Numbered from the stretch's first letter, positions 31,278 to 40,204 are shown. The stretch is DNA of 64,000 nt from Candidatus Yanofskyibacteriota bacterium (GCA_016185525.1 JACPNK010000006.1:119462-183461); one strand, 5' to 3'. Numbers and translations are program-made. Notes: generated by a model from the sequence alone, not told the origin.

Positions 31278-32525
31278 ATGGTCAACATCTTAATTATCGG
31301 CGGGGGATTTGGGGGAGTCAGGACTGCTTTGGACTTGAACAAGAAGTTGTCGTCTGAAGAGGCGTCAATTACTCTTGTTGACAGAAATAACTATCATCTG
31401 TTTTTGCCGTCGCTTTACGAAGTGGCATCATCTTTCGGTTTGGATTTAAACAAAGAGGAGATAAGGCTTAAAAAAACTATTGCAATTCCTTTTGGCGAGA
31501 TTTTTGAGGACACAAAAGTCAACTTTGTTCAAGCAGAAATCGTCAGCGTAGATTTGAATAAGAAAGAGGTACGGTCAAAAGGAGAAAAATTTTTTAGATA
31601 CGATTATCTGGTTTTAGCTTTAGGGGCGGAGACGGAAACTTTTGGCACGGCTGGAGTCGTAGAATATGCTTACAAGTTCAAAAGCGTGGAGGAAGCTGTT
31701 TTTCTTAATAAAAAAATAAATGAGAAATACAAAGAGGCTGAAAGGGGTCAGCGTCCGCTACCTGTTAGATTTATTGTTGTCGGCGCGGGCTTTAACGGCA
31801 TAGAACTTGCCGGAGAACTGGCATGCTGTACCAAAAAAATAGCGGAAGTTTGCAAGCTAAAAAATAAATGTACAGAGATTAAGCTGGTTGAAGCGGCGCC
31901 CCAAATATTGCCCATGGTTTATGACAAAGAAAGGGCGATGATTCGTAAGAGACTGGAAAGGTTGGGGGTTGAGGTTTTGGAGAATTCTCCAATTGAACAG
32001 GTCGGGCCCGATTTTGTTCAAATTAAGAATGGTCCAAGGCTGAACGCTGATTTTATAATCTGGACCGCCGGTATACGGGCTTCTTCATTTTTAAAAAATA
32101 TTTCCGGTTTAAAATTAGATGAAAGAGGAAAAATGACTGTTAACGAATTTATGCAGTCGTCAGACAGGCCGGAAGTTTTTGGGGTGGGGGACAGCGCTGT
32201 GTTTTTGGACCCAGCCACCAAAAAACCGGTTCCAGCGTTGGCTTACGTGGCGGTTGACCAAGGAAAAGTTGTTGCGGAAAATATCTTAAGAGTTTTAAAA
32301 AATAAAAGACCGCAAGAATACAGGCCATTCTATAATGTCTGGATAGCTCCGGTAGGAGGCAAGTTTGCCGTGGCGCGTTTGGGTAAGAATTTTACCGTTT
32401 CAGGGTTCTGGGGCTGGGTTTTGAGAGAACTGGTTGATTTCAGGTATATGTACTCAATCTTGCCGTTTTCAAAAGCTGTATCGCTAATGTCAGAGAATGT
32501 GGCGGTATTTACAAAAAACGACTAA
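31278..32525 (+). CDS. ndh: Type II NADH dehydrogenase (NDH-2) / FAD-dependent oxidoreductase
   Basis: 415 residues. FAD site IIGGGFGGVRTAL at the start, NAD site VVGAGFNGIELAGEL near 165 and second FAD motif FGVGDSAVF near 300, the order found in NDH-2. It oxidises NADH on the inner face of the membrane without pumping protons. The C-terminal 40 residues contain amphipathic hydrophobic stretches as in membrane-attached NDH-2. No quinone pathway or terminal oxidase is seen in the window, so its electron acceptor is unclear. TAAAAT lies 7 nt before the ATG (leaderless). Confidence 0.87.
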   Translation: MVNILIIGGGFGGVRTALDLNKKLSSEEASITLVDRNNYHLFLPSLYEVASSFGLDLNKEEIRLKKTIAIPFGEIFEDTKVNFVQAEIVSVDLNKKEVRSKGEKFFRYDYLVLALGAETETFGTAGVVEYAYKFKSVEEAVFLNKKINEKYKEAERGQRPLPVRFIVVGAGFNGIELAGELACCTKKIAEVCKLKNKCTEIKLVEAAPQILPMVYDKERAMIRKRLERLGVEVLENSPIEQVGPDFVQIKNGPRLNADFIIWTAGIRASSFLKNISGLKLDERGKMTVNEFMQSSDRPEVFGVGDSAVFLDPATKKPVPALAYVAVDQGKVVAENILRVLKNKRPQEYRPFYNVWIAPVGGKFAVARLGKNFTVSGFWGWVLRELVDFRYMYSILPFSKAVSLMSENVAVFTKND

Positions 32526-32545
32526 TACACACTAAATAGGGGATA

Positions 32546-32615
32546 GTGTCAAGTAGACATAATCTTGGCACCTGTGGATAACTTACTTGACACAACTTTA
32601 TTAAGGTTGTCAAAT
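32546..32615 (+). promoter_or_regulatory. Promoter with overlapping inverted repeat
   Basis: TTGACA (32587-32592), 17-nt spacer, TCAAAT (32610-32615) faces the 153-aa gene. A perfect 10-bp inverted repeat, GTGTCAAGTA (32546-32555) and TACTTGACAC (32584-32593), covers the -35 box and could be a repressor site. Confidence 0.4.
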
Positions 32616-32634
32616 AATAATATGGAAGGAGGGG

Positions 32635-33096
32635 ATGCGGGTCTTGAAAAACAATAACTACGGATTTGTAAATTCTAAATTTAAAATTTTTTATTTAGTT
32701 TTTGTTTTATCAATATTATGTTTCTCTGCTGTTCCGGCCCGGGGCTACCCTATTGACGGCGCTGAAAATGCCGATAGCTATTCAAATTTTGGTCTTGAAC
32801 AGGCCCGCAAGGTTAGTGGTTCGGTTAATGAGCTAATCAGATCTCTGCTTGGTCCTAGTTTTTCTTCTCTTACCTCGGTTGATGTTAACAAGAGTTTTGG
32901 TCCTGACCTTAATAAGCTTATACCCGGCGGTACGGGTTTAAGCTTTGATGATTTTATCAATATCAAGAGTTTTTCTACTGACGACATATCGGGCAGTATT
33001 AAAGCAGTCGCCGTTCTTTTTATAAAGTTGATTGTTACGACTCTGTCAGTTACATCAGAAATTCTTAAACTGGTTTTAAGCCTGTTAACTCAATGA
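32635..33096 (+). CDS. Hypothetical secreted protein
   Basis: 153 residues (from ATG 32635) or 150 (from TTG 32644, better spaced from the AAGGAGG site at about 32627). N-terminal signal peptide (about 17-37, ending FSAVPARG), a Ser/Asn/Asp-rich middle and a hydrophobic C-terminal segment (about 125-150) that could anchor it in the membrane. Strong Shine-Dalgarno and own promoter. Unknown family; possibly a surface protein. Confidence 0.6.
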   Translation: MRVLKNNNYGFVNSKFKIFYLVFVLSILCFSAVPARGYPIDGAENADSYSNFGLEQARKVSGSVNELIRSLLGPSFSSLTSVDVNKSFGPDLNKLIPGGTGLSFDDFINIKSFSTDDISGSIKAVAVLFIKLIVTTLSVTSEILKLVLSLLTQ

Positions 33097-33143
33097 TAGC
33101 CGAATTATTCGGCTATCATGTCGCACAAGTGTGAATGTGCGAC
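33093..33143. repeat. One-base-centre palindrome at the stop codon, then a hairpin
   Basis: 33093-33119 is a perfect 27-bp palindrome (arms ATGATAGCCGAAT / ATTCGGCTATCAT around one T) containing the stop of the 153-aa gene. It is followed by GTCGCACA / TGTGCGAC (33120-33143) with an 8-nt loop. No T run; may act as transcript-end structures or DNA sites. Confidence 0.7.
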
Positions 33144-33158
33144 CCATGTTGTGTGACG

Positions 33159-33704
33159 TCATTTTCTGTTCTGGTTCCCCCATTTGAAAGGTTTTTCTCT
33201 TTGTGATTTATAAAACATCATTCTGTTTCTGATTTCTTGAAGTTTTTTGTGGTCAAGGCCGTTCATTTCTTTTTTTGTAAATCCTCTCTGGCCTTTTGTA
33301 ACATTTAAACCCTCTCTTCTGTTTTTGTTTACTATTTTAACCGCGCAGCTCCATAGTTGGAAGTCAATCCCCTTTTTTGCGTAGAGTTTATGTCTTTTAA
33401 AAAATGGTATAATTTTTTCTACTAGATCTTTCGGATTTTGGACCGAGAATCTAACCTGATTCTGTTTTTTTATTATAACGACCGACCCACAGCCAAAAGT
33501 TTCTTTGATTAAGTTTAATATGTTAAAATCGTCAGATCTTAAAACAATGGCAAATTCAGTATTCCAGTAAAAATACTCTCGGAATTTTTTATTGTTCTTA
33601 TTTTGTTTTTTATCCCTTCTAAATTTAAGAGCAAAACAACCCTCCCCGTCTACAAAGCCAGCTATGTAATTGCCAGGCAACTTAGCGACTGTATTTTTAT
33701 CCAT
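33159..33704 (-). CDS. Free-standing LAGLIDADG homing endonuclease
   Basis: 181 residues with one LAGLIDADG motif (YIAGFVDGEGCF near residue 13), so it would act as a dimer. The core continues with a typical FGCGSVVI loop and a Lys-rich second half. It is not inside an rRNA gene or a visible intron or intein. ATG 33704 is chosen over an upstream frame extension because TATAAT lies 7 nt before it and the LAGLIDADG helix then sits close to the N-terminus, as usual. Its target is not evident here. Confidence 0.9.
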   Translation of the reverse strand: MDKNTVAKLPGNYIAGFVDGEGCFALKFRRDKKQNKNNKKFREYFYWNTEFAIVLRSDDFNILNLIKETFGCGSVVIIKKQNQVRFSVQNPKDLVEKIIPFFKRHKLYAKKGIDFQLWSCAVKIVNKNRREGLNVTKGQRGFTKKEMNGLDHKKLQEIRNRMMFYKSQREKPFKWGNQNRK

Positions 33705-33802
33705 ATTATAAATTATACTACAATCACATTGCGTCGCACAAAAGTTTAAAACGAAGGTTATCAACAGCAACCAAAAAGTAAAAAACTCCTTTGGTTAGGA
33801 GT

Positions 33803-35497
33803 CTACAATTCGTCAATTAATTTTTTAAATTTTTCTATAATTTCTTTTTTTCTGGGTTTAAGCGTCGGAGTTAAGATTAAATCTGTTTGGCTGCTTAAAA
33901 TCGCTATGTTGCCTATTTTCATTAATCCCTTCCCTATCGCCCCGGTTTTGGACTTTAGAGTTTCGTGAAGTTTCGCAAGACCTTTTTTGTCAGAGGGTCT
34001 GTTGTTTAAAAAAATGAGAGCAATTTGATACGGTTTGTTTTTTCCACATATGACAACTTCTGCTTGGGGGTCAACGTCTCTTATTTTGTCCTTAACTTCT
34101 TGCTCCAGTTTCTGGATGCTTTCTCCTGTCACGTACTCCCCTTGTGCCGTTTTGTAGCCTTCGCCGATTCTTCCTGTTATAGATATGGTTTTGTTTGAAA
34201 AGTTAAACTTTCCAGTGTCTTCAGTATGATAGAGCCGTTCTCGCAACGGTTCTTCCGTGGGCGGATGGGTTTGGTAAATTTTTTCTTCAAAATGGTTTTC
34301 ATTGGCTTTTGGGTTGTTGTAGTAGCCGAGCATGACGGCTTTTCCTGTTACCACGATTTCTTTGCTGAAAGGTTCAAGAAAAACTTGGTTTGTGTTTCCT
34401 ATAACCGCACCGTTCAAGAGTAGCGGTCCGGCCGTTTCCGTTTGGCCGTAAATGTCCATTATGTTTAGACCAAGTTTGCGGAAAAAATTAATCTCGTGGC
34501 GGCTTATTTCCGATCCGGCGCTGATTGCGATTCTTGTATGATCTAGGCCGAGCTCTTGTTTAATTTTGTCTTTAAGAAAATAAATCGGGACTAATCCGGC
34601 TAACTTACCGGCAAGTTTTAGTTTTTCTTTGACTCCGGTCTCAATGTTTATCCAAACTTTGGGTACGCCCAAAAAAGCGGTTGGCCTTACCCTTTTGAGT
34701 ATTGACGTAAATTTTTCTTTCAGTTTTTCCCTGTCGGTTGAAAATTCGGTAAAGTATACCGTATATCCTCCGATTAACTGGCCAAAAAAAGAGGCAATAA
34801 GTTCAGAAATGTGTCCCAATGTCATATAAGATAAAACTCTATCTTCGGGACCAATTTGCAAGGCTTTAATTACAGCCTTGGTTCTGTCTAAGATATTTTC
34901 ATGCGACAGCATCACTCCCTTTGGTCCGCCGGTGGTGCCGGAAGTGTAGGGCATTATCAGTAGGCGGTTTGGGTTGCGGACTTTGTCATTGTGGTAAAGC
35001 CTTTTAACCCCTTTGTTTTTGCATATCTTTTTTCCCAATGCCAGTAACTGTTCAACTGTTATTGTGGTGTGGCCATTTTCTTTGTATTCATCTGCCAAAC
35101 ACTCACTGATGAGAGTAATTTTAGGTTGGCAATGGTCTAAGATGGCCTTGACTTTGTCAGGCTCTTTTAAAAGCATGGGGTGTATCGGCACGGGTACCCC
35201 CCCTGCCATAATAATTCCCAGAATAGTGAAAAAAGATTCCGGCAGATTTACCGGTACTATGGCGACAAAGTTTTCTTTTTCTGATTTTGACGGGTCAACT
35301 AAATTTAAGTCTTGCAAAGCGATTGCCGCTGAAAATGCGTGACAGTGCAAGTAATCTTCCCAAGAGTATTTTTCTTTAGTGCCGTCTTTTTTAAGCAAGA
35401 CCAAGGCCGGTAACTGATGACCTTTTCTTCTTAATTCTTCTTCCTTTTCAAAGAGAGTAGTAATAATATCTGCCACTTTCCCGTCCCCTATTTTCAA
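33803..35497 (-). CDS. AMP-forming long-chain acyl-CoA synthetase-like enzyme
   Basis: 564 residues of the ANL superfamily. The adenylation motif is YTSGTTGGPKGVMLSHENIL (split naming: TSGTTGGPKG), followed by DIYGQTETAGP and the hinge region ITGRIGEGYKTAQGEYV. It activates a carboxylic acid with ATP, then forms a CoA thioester. CPR cells rarely make fatty acids, so it may activate scavenged lipids. Monocistronic, divergent from the nuclease gene at 35578. Confidence 0.88.
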   Translation of the reverse strand: MKIGDGKVADIITTLFEKEEELRRKGHQLPALVLLKKDGTKEKYSWEDYLHCHAFSAAIALQDLNLVDPSKSEKENFVAIVPVNLPESFFTILGIIMAGGVPVPIHPMLLKEPDKVKAILDHCQPKITLISECLADEYKENGHTTITVEQLLALGKKICKNKGVKRLYHNDKVRNPNRLLIMPYTSGTTGGPKGVMLSHENILDRTKAVIKALQIGPEDRVLSYMTLGHISELIASFFGQLIGGYTVYFTEFSTDREKLKEKFTSILKRVRPTAFLGVPKVWINIETGVKEKLKLAGKLAGLVPIYFLKDKIKQELGLDHTRIAISAGSEISRHEINFFRKLGLNIMDIYGQTETAGPLLLNGAVIGNTNQVFLEPFSKEIVVTGKAVMLGYYNNPKANENHFEEKIYQTHPPTEEPLRERLYHTEDTGKFNFSNKTISITGRIGEGYKTAQGEYVTGESIQKLEQEVKDKIRDVDPQAEVVICGKNKPYQIALIFLNNRPSDKKGLAKLHETLKSKTGAIGKGLMKIGNIAILSSQTDLILTPTLKPRKKEIIEKFKKLIDEL

Positions 35498-35577
35498 AGT
35501 TCTTTAGTTTGAATACTAAAACCTTTTTTACATTATGTCAATGAAGAAAAAAACTTAAACTGATATATAATACTTTT

Positions 35578-36318
35578 ATGTTTTATCGGACTCTTGAAGA
35601 ATTTAAAAACGCTTCCGGCTACACGGTCGGAAGTGTTTGGTATCCGCGGGTTACGGCGATTGTCGGAATGAAAGCCAAACCGGGGCTTTATAAGTTTTAT
35701 GCTGAACAGGAAAGTTTTGAAGCCGGGGAAGCGGTAAAAGCCAAGTCAGCCGAGGAGGGCACTCTTACTCATGATACTGTCGAGGCAATCCTACGAGGTG
35801 AGTCCCCTGTTATCCCAGAAACTATCAAGCCGGTAATTGAAGCTTTTTTTAATTTTTTAAACAGTAATAAAGTGGAAGCCAAACTTATTGAGGAAAGGCT
35901 GATAAGCAACAAATATCGCTATTCCGGCACGATGGACGTTTTGGCGGAAATCAACGGCCGGCTTGGGGTTTTAGACGTCAAAACCTCTTATTCAATTTTC
36001 AGGGATTACGGCATCCAAACCTCGGCTTACGTGGAAGCTCTTAACGAAAGAAAAAATTTGCCGGAACTTACTCGTTGGATTTTGCGCCTTGACCAGAGCC
36101 AGAAATGCCTGAAATGTCCGGCTGTTTTGCGGACAAAGGGCGGCAATATAAAAGTCAGAGGAGAAAAAAACTTTTGCAATCACGAATGGAGCGAGATGAT
36201 CGGCGAGGCTGAATTGAAGGAACTGCCGCCATACCAAAAAGATTTCAACGCCTTTCTTGCCTGCAAAACTCTCTGGGAATGGGAAAATGAGTTTTGGCTA
36301 AGCCGGATTAACTATTAA
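35578..36318 (+). CDS. PD-(D/E)XK (RecB/Cas4-like) nuclease
   Basis: 246 residues. The nuclease core is visible as an early His (GTLTHDTVEAIL), GTMDVLAEINGRLGVLDVKTS (Asp, then D-V-K as the catalytic DXK) and the Q-x3-Y motif IQTSAYVEAL, characteristic of the RecB branch. Two Cys pairs (CLKC and CNH region) near residues 180-205 may bind metal. It may process DNA ends or be a phage-type exonuclease. TATAAT ends 6 nt before the ATG, so transcription should start at the ATG itself. Confidence 0.78.
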   Translation: MFYRTLEEFKNASGYTVGSVWYPRVTAIVGMKAKPGLYKFYAEQESFEAGEAVKAKSAEEGTLTHDTVEAILRGESPVIPETIKPVIEAFFNFLNSNKVEAKLIEERLISNKYRYSGTMDVLAEINGRLGVLDVKTSYSIFRDYGIQTSAYVEALNERKNLPELTRWILRLDQSQKCLKCPAVLRTKGGNIKVRGEKNFCNHEWSEMIGEAELKELPPYQKDFNAFLACKTLWEWENEFWLSRINY

Positions 36319-36326
36319 TGTAAGGC

Positions 36327-36355
36327 CTACTATAGAGGCTAAGCCTCTATAGTAG
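36327..36355. repeat. 29-bp perfect palindrome with one central base
   Basis: Arms CTACTATAGAGGCT / AGCCTCTATAGTAG around one A, between two convergent genes. The core AGAGGCT-A-AGCCTCT resembles the palindrome at 16719-16739. Confidence 0.8.
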
Positions 36356-36361
36356 GGAAAC

Positions 36362-36748
36362 CTATTTTTTGCAGTTGGATGCGAGAGTCAGTCCGGCGGC
36401 GAGGGCGGCGGCTTCGGTGGGGAAAGTGATTTTGTTTTTGTCGGATATCTTACTGGCTCCCGCACACCAAGAAAAGTGATACTTATTTGAATTTTTTGAA
36501 GCTGTTACACTGAAATCTGCTTTGTTAGAATTTGTGGATGCTGTTTGGGAGTTTTTGGTTTGGTCGGAACTTTGGACGAAAATTTCTCCTAAAGACGCTT
36601 CTCTAATTTCAATTCTGGCCCCTCCCCTATTTTTTAGGGCTAAAATTTTTCCGCTTTGAAAAGAAACAACCGTGATTAAAATTATCACGGCTGACAAAAC
36701 AATATCAGATTGATGCTCTTTTGTTTTTTCCAGGAGTCTAGACCACAT
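36362..36748 (-). CDS. Hypothetical membrane-anchored protein with Ada-type metal-binding-like domain
   Basis: 128 residues. One membrane helix (about 15-35), a Ser/Thr/Asn-rich linker (60-85) and a C-terminal domain (85-128) of form ASKNSNKYHFSWCAGASKI ... FPTEAAALAAGLTLASNC. That resembles the small Cys/His domain (KNSxxYHxxxCxxA plus AxxxGxxxxxxC) found after nucleases and in Ada N-terminal domains. It lies outside the cytoplasm by topology. It overlaps the rpmA 3' end by 11 nt. Confidence 0.65.
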   Translation of the reverse strand: MWSRLLEKTKEHQSDIVLSAVIILITVVSFQSGKILALKNRGGARIEIREASLGEIFVQSSDQTKNSQTASTNSNKADFSVTASKNSNKYHFSWCAGASKISDKNKITFPTEAAALAAGLTLASNCKK

Positions 36749-37010
36749 TCACGATTTTGACTAAGCGCCTATTGCCGTCATATTTTACGAGTTTTTTGGT
36801 AATAAACTGGACCTTACCGCTTTTTACGGCGTAAACCGTGTCGTCTTTGCCGATTTTTGCTCCGCTTCCGGCGATAAATTTTGTGCCTCTTTGTCTGACA
36901 ATAATATCGCCGGCTTTGGCAGATTGTCCGCCAGACAATTTTAAGCCCAAATATTTGGGTTGCGAATCTCTGCCTAGTTTAGTTGTCCCGACAGCTTTTG
37001 TATGTGCCAT
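36738..37010 (-). CDS. rpmA: 50S ribosomal protein L27
   Basis: 90 residues. Start MAHTKAVGTTKLGRDSQPKYLG matches the family start (shown in part: GRDSQPKYLG), with GGQSAKAGDIIVRQRGTKF next. It contributes to the peptidyl-transferase region. The first residue after Met is Ala, so no N-terminal extension needing cleavage is present. L27 is separated from L21 by 33 kb. Upstream lies structured element B. Confidence 0.95.
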   Translation of the reverse strand: MAHTKAVGTTKLGRDSQPKYLGLKLSGGQSAKAGDIIVRQRGTKFIAGSGAKIGKDDTVYAVKSGKVQFITKKLVKYDGNRRLVKIVNVV

Positions 37011-37046
37011 TTTTGTTAGCGAGCATAGCGAGCTTTACAAAAATGA

Positions 37047-37206
37047 GCACCCCGCTCAAATTTTGCTTTTGCTATTCTCGGATAACTTAGTTATAAATTA
37101 TACGCCATTAGATTACTTGCAGTTTGCGAGTGCCGAATAGGCACAAACCTTAAGGGCGCAGCAAACTGCTGTGAGCTATCCAGCAAAATTTGGGCTGGGG
37201 TTGCCA
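37047..37206. other. Structured intergenic element, copy B of the GCC-GAATA-GGC family
   Basis: Outer stem GCACCCCGCTCAAATTTTGCT (37047-37066, first 20 nt) with AGCAAAATTTGGGCTGGGGT (37182-37201). Inner stem GCAGTTTGC (37119-37127) with GCAAACTGC (37161-37169). Inside, hairpin TGCC-GAATA-GGCA (37131-37143) then a CCTTAAGG hairpin. The order matches copy A at 31.1 kb. It lies between rplI and rpmA, which are both on the minus strand, while its core is in the same plus orientation as copy A. Confidence 0.6.
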
Positions 37207-37217
37207 CGTCTTAAATC

Positions 37218-37670
37218 TTATTCTGCTTCTTTTTTAACTTCAAATTTTAAGTTTGTCTTTATATCGTATCCCAAGTCAACTTCTGTTTCATATAATCCTA
37301 TTTTTTTGATTAATCCGTCTAACGGAATTGATTCGGGTTCAATTGCAAATCCAGCCTTTTTTAGCGCTGAAGAAATCTCAACAGCGTTAACACCATCATA
37401 AAGAGTGCCTTCTTCGTTTGTTACCCTTTCAATTACCAGCATAAAAGACTTAATTTTTTCGGCTAGTTGACCGGTCAACTCTTTGTCTTTTTCTATTGCC
37501 AAAAGCCTCTTTTGTTTTAAGTCCTCAACGGCTTTCATGGCGGTTTTGTTTGCTAAAACAGCCAGTTTTCTTGGCAATAAAAAATTACGGGCATACCCGT
37601 CGGCCACATTTTTTACATCTCCAACTTGGGCAACATTTTTTATATTTTGTAAGAAAACTACGCGTGCCAT
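37218..37670 (-). CDS. rplI: 50S ribosomal protein L9
   Basis: 150 residues from ATG 37670, start MARVVFLQNIKNVAQVGD and GYARNFLLPRKLAV, hallmark of bL9, with the long connecting helix and a C-terminal domain. The ATG is chosen over an upstream in-frame start because the promoter's -35 box overlaps that region. The mRNA would begin about 4 nt before the ATG. Confidence 0.95.
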   Translation of the reverse strand: MARVVFLQNIKNVAQVGDVKNVADGYARNFLLPRKLAVLANKTAMKAVEDLKQKRLLAIEKDKELTGQLAEKIKSFMLVIERVTNEEGTLYDGVNAVEISSALKKAGFAIEPESIPLDGLIKKIGLYETEVDLGYDIKTNLKFEVKKEAE

Positions 37671-37680
37671 ATTAAAAAAG

Positions 37681-37709
37681 AGTCTAACAAAATCAGGCTT
37701 TGTTGTCAA
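37681..37709 (-). promoter_or_regulatory. rplI promoter
   Basis: Minus-strand TTGACA (plus 37704-37709), 17-nt spacer, TAGACT (plus 37681-37686). The start of transcription falls about 4 nt before the rplI ATG at 37670. Confidence 0.75.
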
Positions 37710-37740
37710 AAAAATACCCGAGGTTTTAATCCTCGGGGTT
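37708..37740 (-). terminator. Intrinsic terminator overlapping the rplI promoter
   Basis: CCCGAGG / CCTCGGG (37717-37723, 37731-37737) with T tail on the minus strand running into the rplI -35 box. It ends the 106-aa gene. Confidence 0.8.
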
Positions 37741-37756
37741 GTTTTATTAAACTCTT

Positions 37757-38077
37757 TTAACGTGAAGCTGCAAGCATCGGGCGATAAAATTTTCTTATGT
37801 TATAAATCATGCCCTTAATTTTGTTTTTAGAATGAGGGCAGTAAGTCATGTCGCAGAGTTTCTGTTGTTCGTCGTCAGGGTTAAAAAAGCCTGATATTTT
37901 GAATACCCCGTTACTTTTTCCTACAGAGAACCCTTTTACGGAGACGCTGACTATGAGAGGTCCCACAGTTTCTCCGTAAACTTCAAAGTCGTATCTGTAG
38001 CCAGAATCGAATCCTGTCGGTCCAGCGTTTATATAAAGAACTTCATTTTCCGGTATTTCTACTTTTGTTTTTGCCAC
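37757..38077 (-). CDS. Hypothetical protein
   Basis: 106 residues, GTG start at 38077 with AAGGAG 6 nt upstream. A beta-rich soluble protein with CDMTYC, a Cys pair near residue 76, followed by a basic C-terminus. Monocistronic, with its own terminator. Family not recognised. Confidence 0.6.
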   Translation of the reverse strand: MAKTKVEIPENEVLYINAGPTGFDSGYRYDFEVYGETVGPLIVSVSVKGFSVGKSNGVFKISGFFNPDDEQQKLCDMTYCPHSKNKIKGMIYNIRKFYRPMLAASR

Positions 38078-38153
38078 TTTTTTCTCCTTTGCGACTTAAC
38101 ATATAGTAACAAAGTATCATGCAATTGTCAAATGCAAATTTAAATAACAAGAA

Positions 38154-39386
38154 CTACCTGATAATCTCCAAGGCTTTTTCCAGTTGAGGATCTTTGAGGG
38201 GGTCTTTTTCTGTTTCTTCCGCATCTTTTTTGACTTCGTAGTCCGGCTTAATGCCGTTATCGCTGATAGATATTCCGCTTGGGGTGAACCATTTGGCAAT
38301 GGTGATTTTAAGTGTTGATTTTTTGTTTCCAGATAAAAACTCTACAAGCTCCTGAACCGAACCCTTGCCAAAAGATGTTTCGCCCACAATCTTGATTCCT
38401 CTATTGTCTCTTAACGCTCCGGCCAGGATTTCAGATGCCGAAGCTGATCCCTTGTTGATGATAATAATCATGGGGTATTTTTTAAGCTGTCCATTCTTTG
38501 CTGTTTTTAAGATCGTCTCTGTTTTGTCGGCAAATTTTTCGCTGACTACGGTCTGGTTGGGATCTAAGAACCAGCCGGCAATGTTTACCGCTGAATCCAA
38601 AATCCCGCCGGGGTTATTTCTTAGGTCCAGAACTATTTTTTCGGCTTTTGACGCCAAAATTTCTTTAGCCACTCTGGCAAAGTCTGCGTCAATGTTTCTG
38701 TTGAAGGTGAGGAGTTGAATGTGGGCAACATTGTCTTCCAGAAGCTTCCAGTCTATTGTCGGTATTTTTATTTCTTCCCTGATTAGATTGAATTCTTTCG
38801 GATCTTTGTCTCCGTTTCTCTGAACAGTTAGTTTAACGCTTGTTCCCTTTTTTCCTCGGATTTGGGTGACGGCTTCGTCTATGGTTAAACCGCCGGCATC
38901 TTTGTCATTGATTTTTATTATTATGTCCCCTGCCAATATGCCTGCTTTGTAAGCGGGAGTGTCTTTTATGGGCGCAATAACGGTCAGAAGATTTTTTCTC
39001 ATACCTATTTCTATCCCAACCCCGCCGAAAGAGCCGTTAATCTGTTCCTCAAATTTTTTACTTTCTTCCGGTTTAAGGAAAACGGTGTAAGGGTCGCCCA
39101 AAGAGTTTACCATGCCTTCTATGGCGCCATAGACTAAGTTTCTTTTGTCCTGCAGTTTTTCCTGGTCAACAAATTTTTCCTCAAGTTTGTTAAGGGCCGT
39201 CCAAAATAGTCCGAAGTCAATTGATACCGGCTGGCCGAGATCTTTATTGTCTATCTGCGTGATTATTTGGTCTACGGCGCTGTCATTCTTGAATTTTTCA
39301 AACTTTATACCGCCATAAAAACTTCCGCCAAGAAGCAAGACCAGCAGAATCAAAAGAGTTATTTTGTTATTTATTTTCTGAAGCAT
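38154..39386 (-). CDS. S41 C-terminal processing peptidase
   Basis: 410 residues. N-terminal membrane anchor (about 10-25), PDZ domain (about 110-195, GGVGIEIGMRKNLLTVIAPI and GDIIIKINDKD), then the S41 protease core with the catalytic Ser in NKGSASASEIL and the catalytic Lys in TSFGKGSVQ. It degrades or processes proteins outside the membrane. First gene of the envelope run by position; its 3' neighbour on the same strand overlaps it by 20 nt. Confidence 0.93.
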   Translation of the reverse strand: MLQKINNKITLLILLVLLLGGSFYGGIKFEKFKNDSAVDQIITQIDNKDLGQPVSIDFGLFWTALNKLEEKFVDQEKLQDKRNLVYGAIEGMVNSLGDPYTVFLKPEESKKFEEQINGSFGGVGIEIGMRKNLLTVIAPIKDTPAYKAGILAGDIIIKINDKDAGGLTIDEAVTQIRGKKGTSVKLTVQRNGDKDPKEFNLIREEIKIPTIDWKLLEDNVAHIQLLTFNRNIDADFARVAKEILASKAEKIVLDLRNNPGGILDSAVNIAGWFLDPNQTVVSEKFADKTETILKTAKNGQLKKYPMIIIINKGSASASEILAGALRDNRGIKIVGETSFGKGSVQELVEFLSGNKKSTLKITIAKWFTPSGISISDNGIKPDYEVKKDAEETEKDPLKDPQLEKALEIIR

Positions 39387-40200
39387 AGTTCAGCAGGGTT
39401 TGACCGGAACGGTATTTCAGACCGTGTTTTAAGAAATATTTAATGGCGCTTTCTATGTGCCATCTGGCCTCTCTTCTTATGAAAACATCCAAAAAATCAA
39501 AACCGGCGCGCGATTGTCTTATATGATAATGAAGCATTACTGCGTCCGGCAGATAGGCAACTTTATAACCATTCTCCCAGAATCTTTTTGCCCAGTCAAC
39601 GTCTTCAAAATACAACCTGAACCTTTCGTCCATTATGCCCACCTTTTCCAGGGCCTTTCGGGTGGTCATAAGCGCCGAACCCATTACCCAGTCAGGTTGG
39701 GTTTTAGACTCAAGTTTTAAATTAAAGTCCGCCAACCTTTTTTTTGCAAAAGGCATTTTTCCCAAGAAAGTCCGGCGATAGACAATTGTCATTGGACGAT
39801 AAAATTTGAATTTTGAGTTTTGGGTTTGGCCGTTAAAGTTTAGAAGTTTTGGTCCCAGAAGGCCGATGTCCGGATTTTTGTCTAAGTGGTTGGACATTTT
39901 TTTGACTGAATCGGATGCGATTATTATATCCGGATTGAGTATCAGCACATGTCTGCCTTTGGAATTTTTCAGGCCATAATTTACTCCGGCGGCATAACCT
40001 ACGTTTTTTATGAGCGGCAAATAATTAGTCCAAGGGAATTTTTCTCTCAAAATTTCCCCGGTTTCCGTTTGGGCTTCAGAGTCAACAACAATCGTTTCAA
40101 ATTCGTTTATCTGTCCTAAAAGATGCTTTTGGATTGAGTTAAGACAGAGTTTTAAGAGTTCGGGGCTTTTGTGATGGACTATTATAATTGAAAGATTCAT
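39367..40200 (-). CDS. Family 2 glycosyltransferase
   Basis: 277 residues. The GT-A fold start MNLSIIIVHHKSPELLKLCL, the nucleotide-binding DXD equivalent in ILNPDI, and RLYFEDVDWAKRFWENGYKV are characteristic of rhamnosyl-type GT2 enzymes. It would add a sugar to a lipid-linked glycan at the inner membrane face. Overlaps the S41 protease start by 20 nt and follows the LCP gene by 4 nt. Confidence 0.9.
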   Translation of the reverse strand: MNLSIIIVHHKSPELLKLCLNSIQKHLLGQINEFETIVVDSEAQTETGEILREKFPWTNYLPLIKNVGYAAGVNYGLKNSKGRHVLILNPDIIIASDSVKKMSNHLDKNPDIGLLGPKLLNFNGQTQNSKFKFYRPMTIVYRRTFLGKMPFAKKRLADFNLKLESKTQPDWVMGSALMTTRKALEKVGIMDERFRLYFEDVDWAKRFWENGYKVAYLPDAVMLHYHIRQSRAGFDFLDVFIRREARWHIESAIKYFLKHGLKYRSGQTLLNYASENK

Positions 40201-40204
40201 GGCT

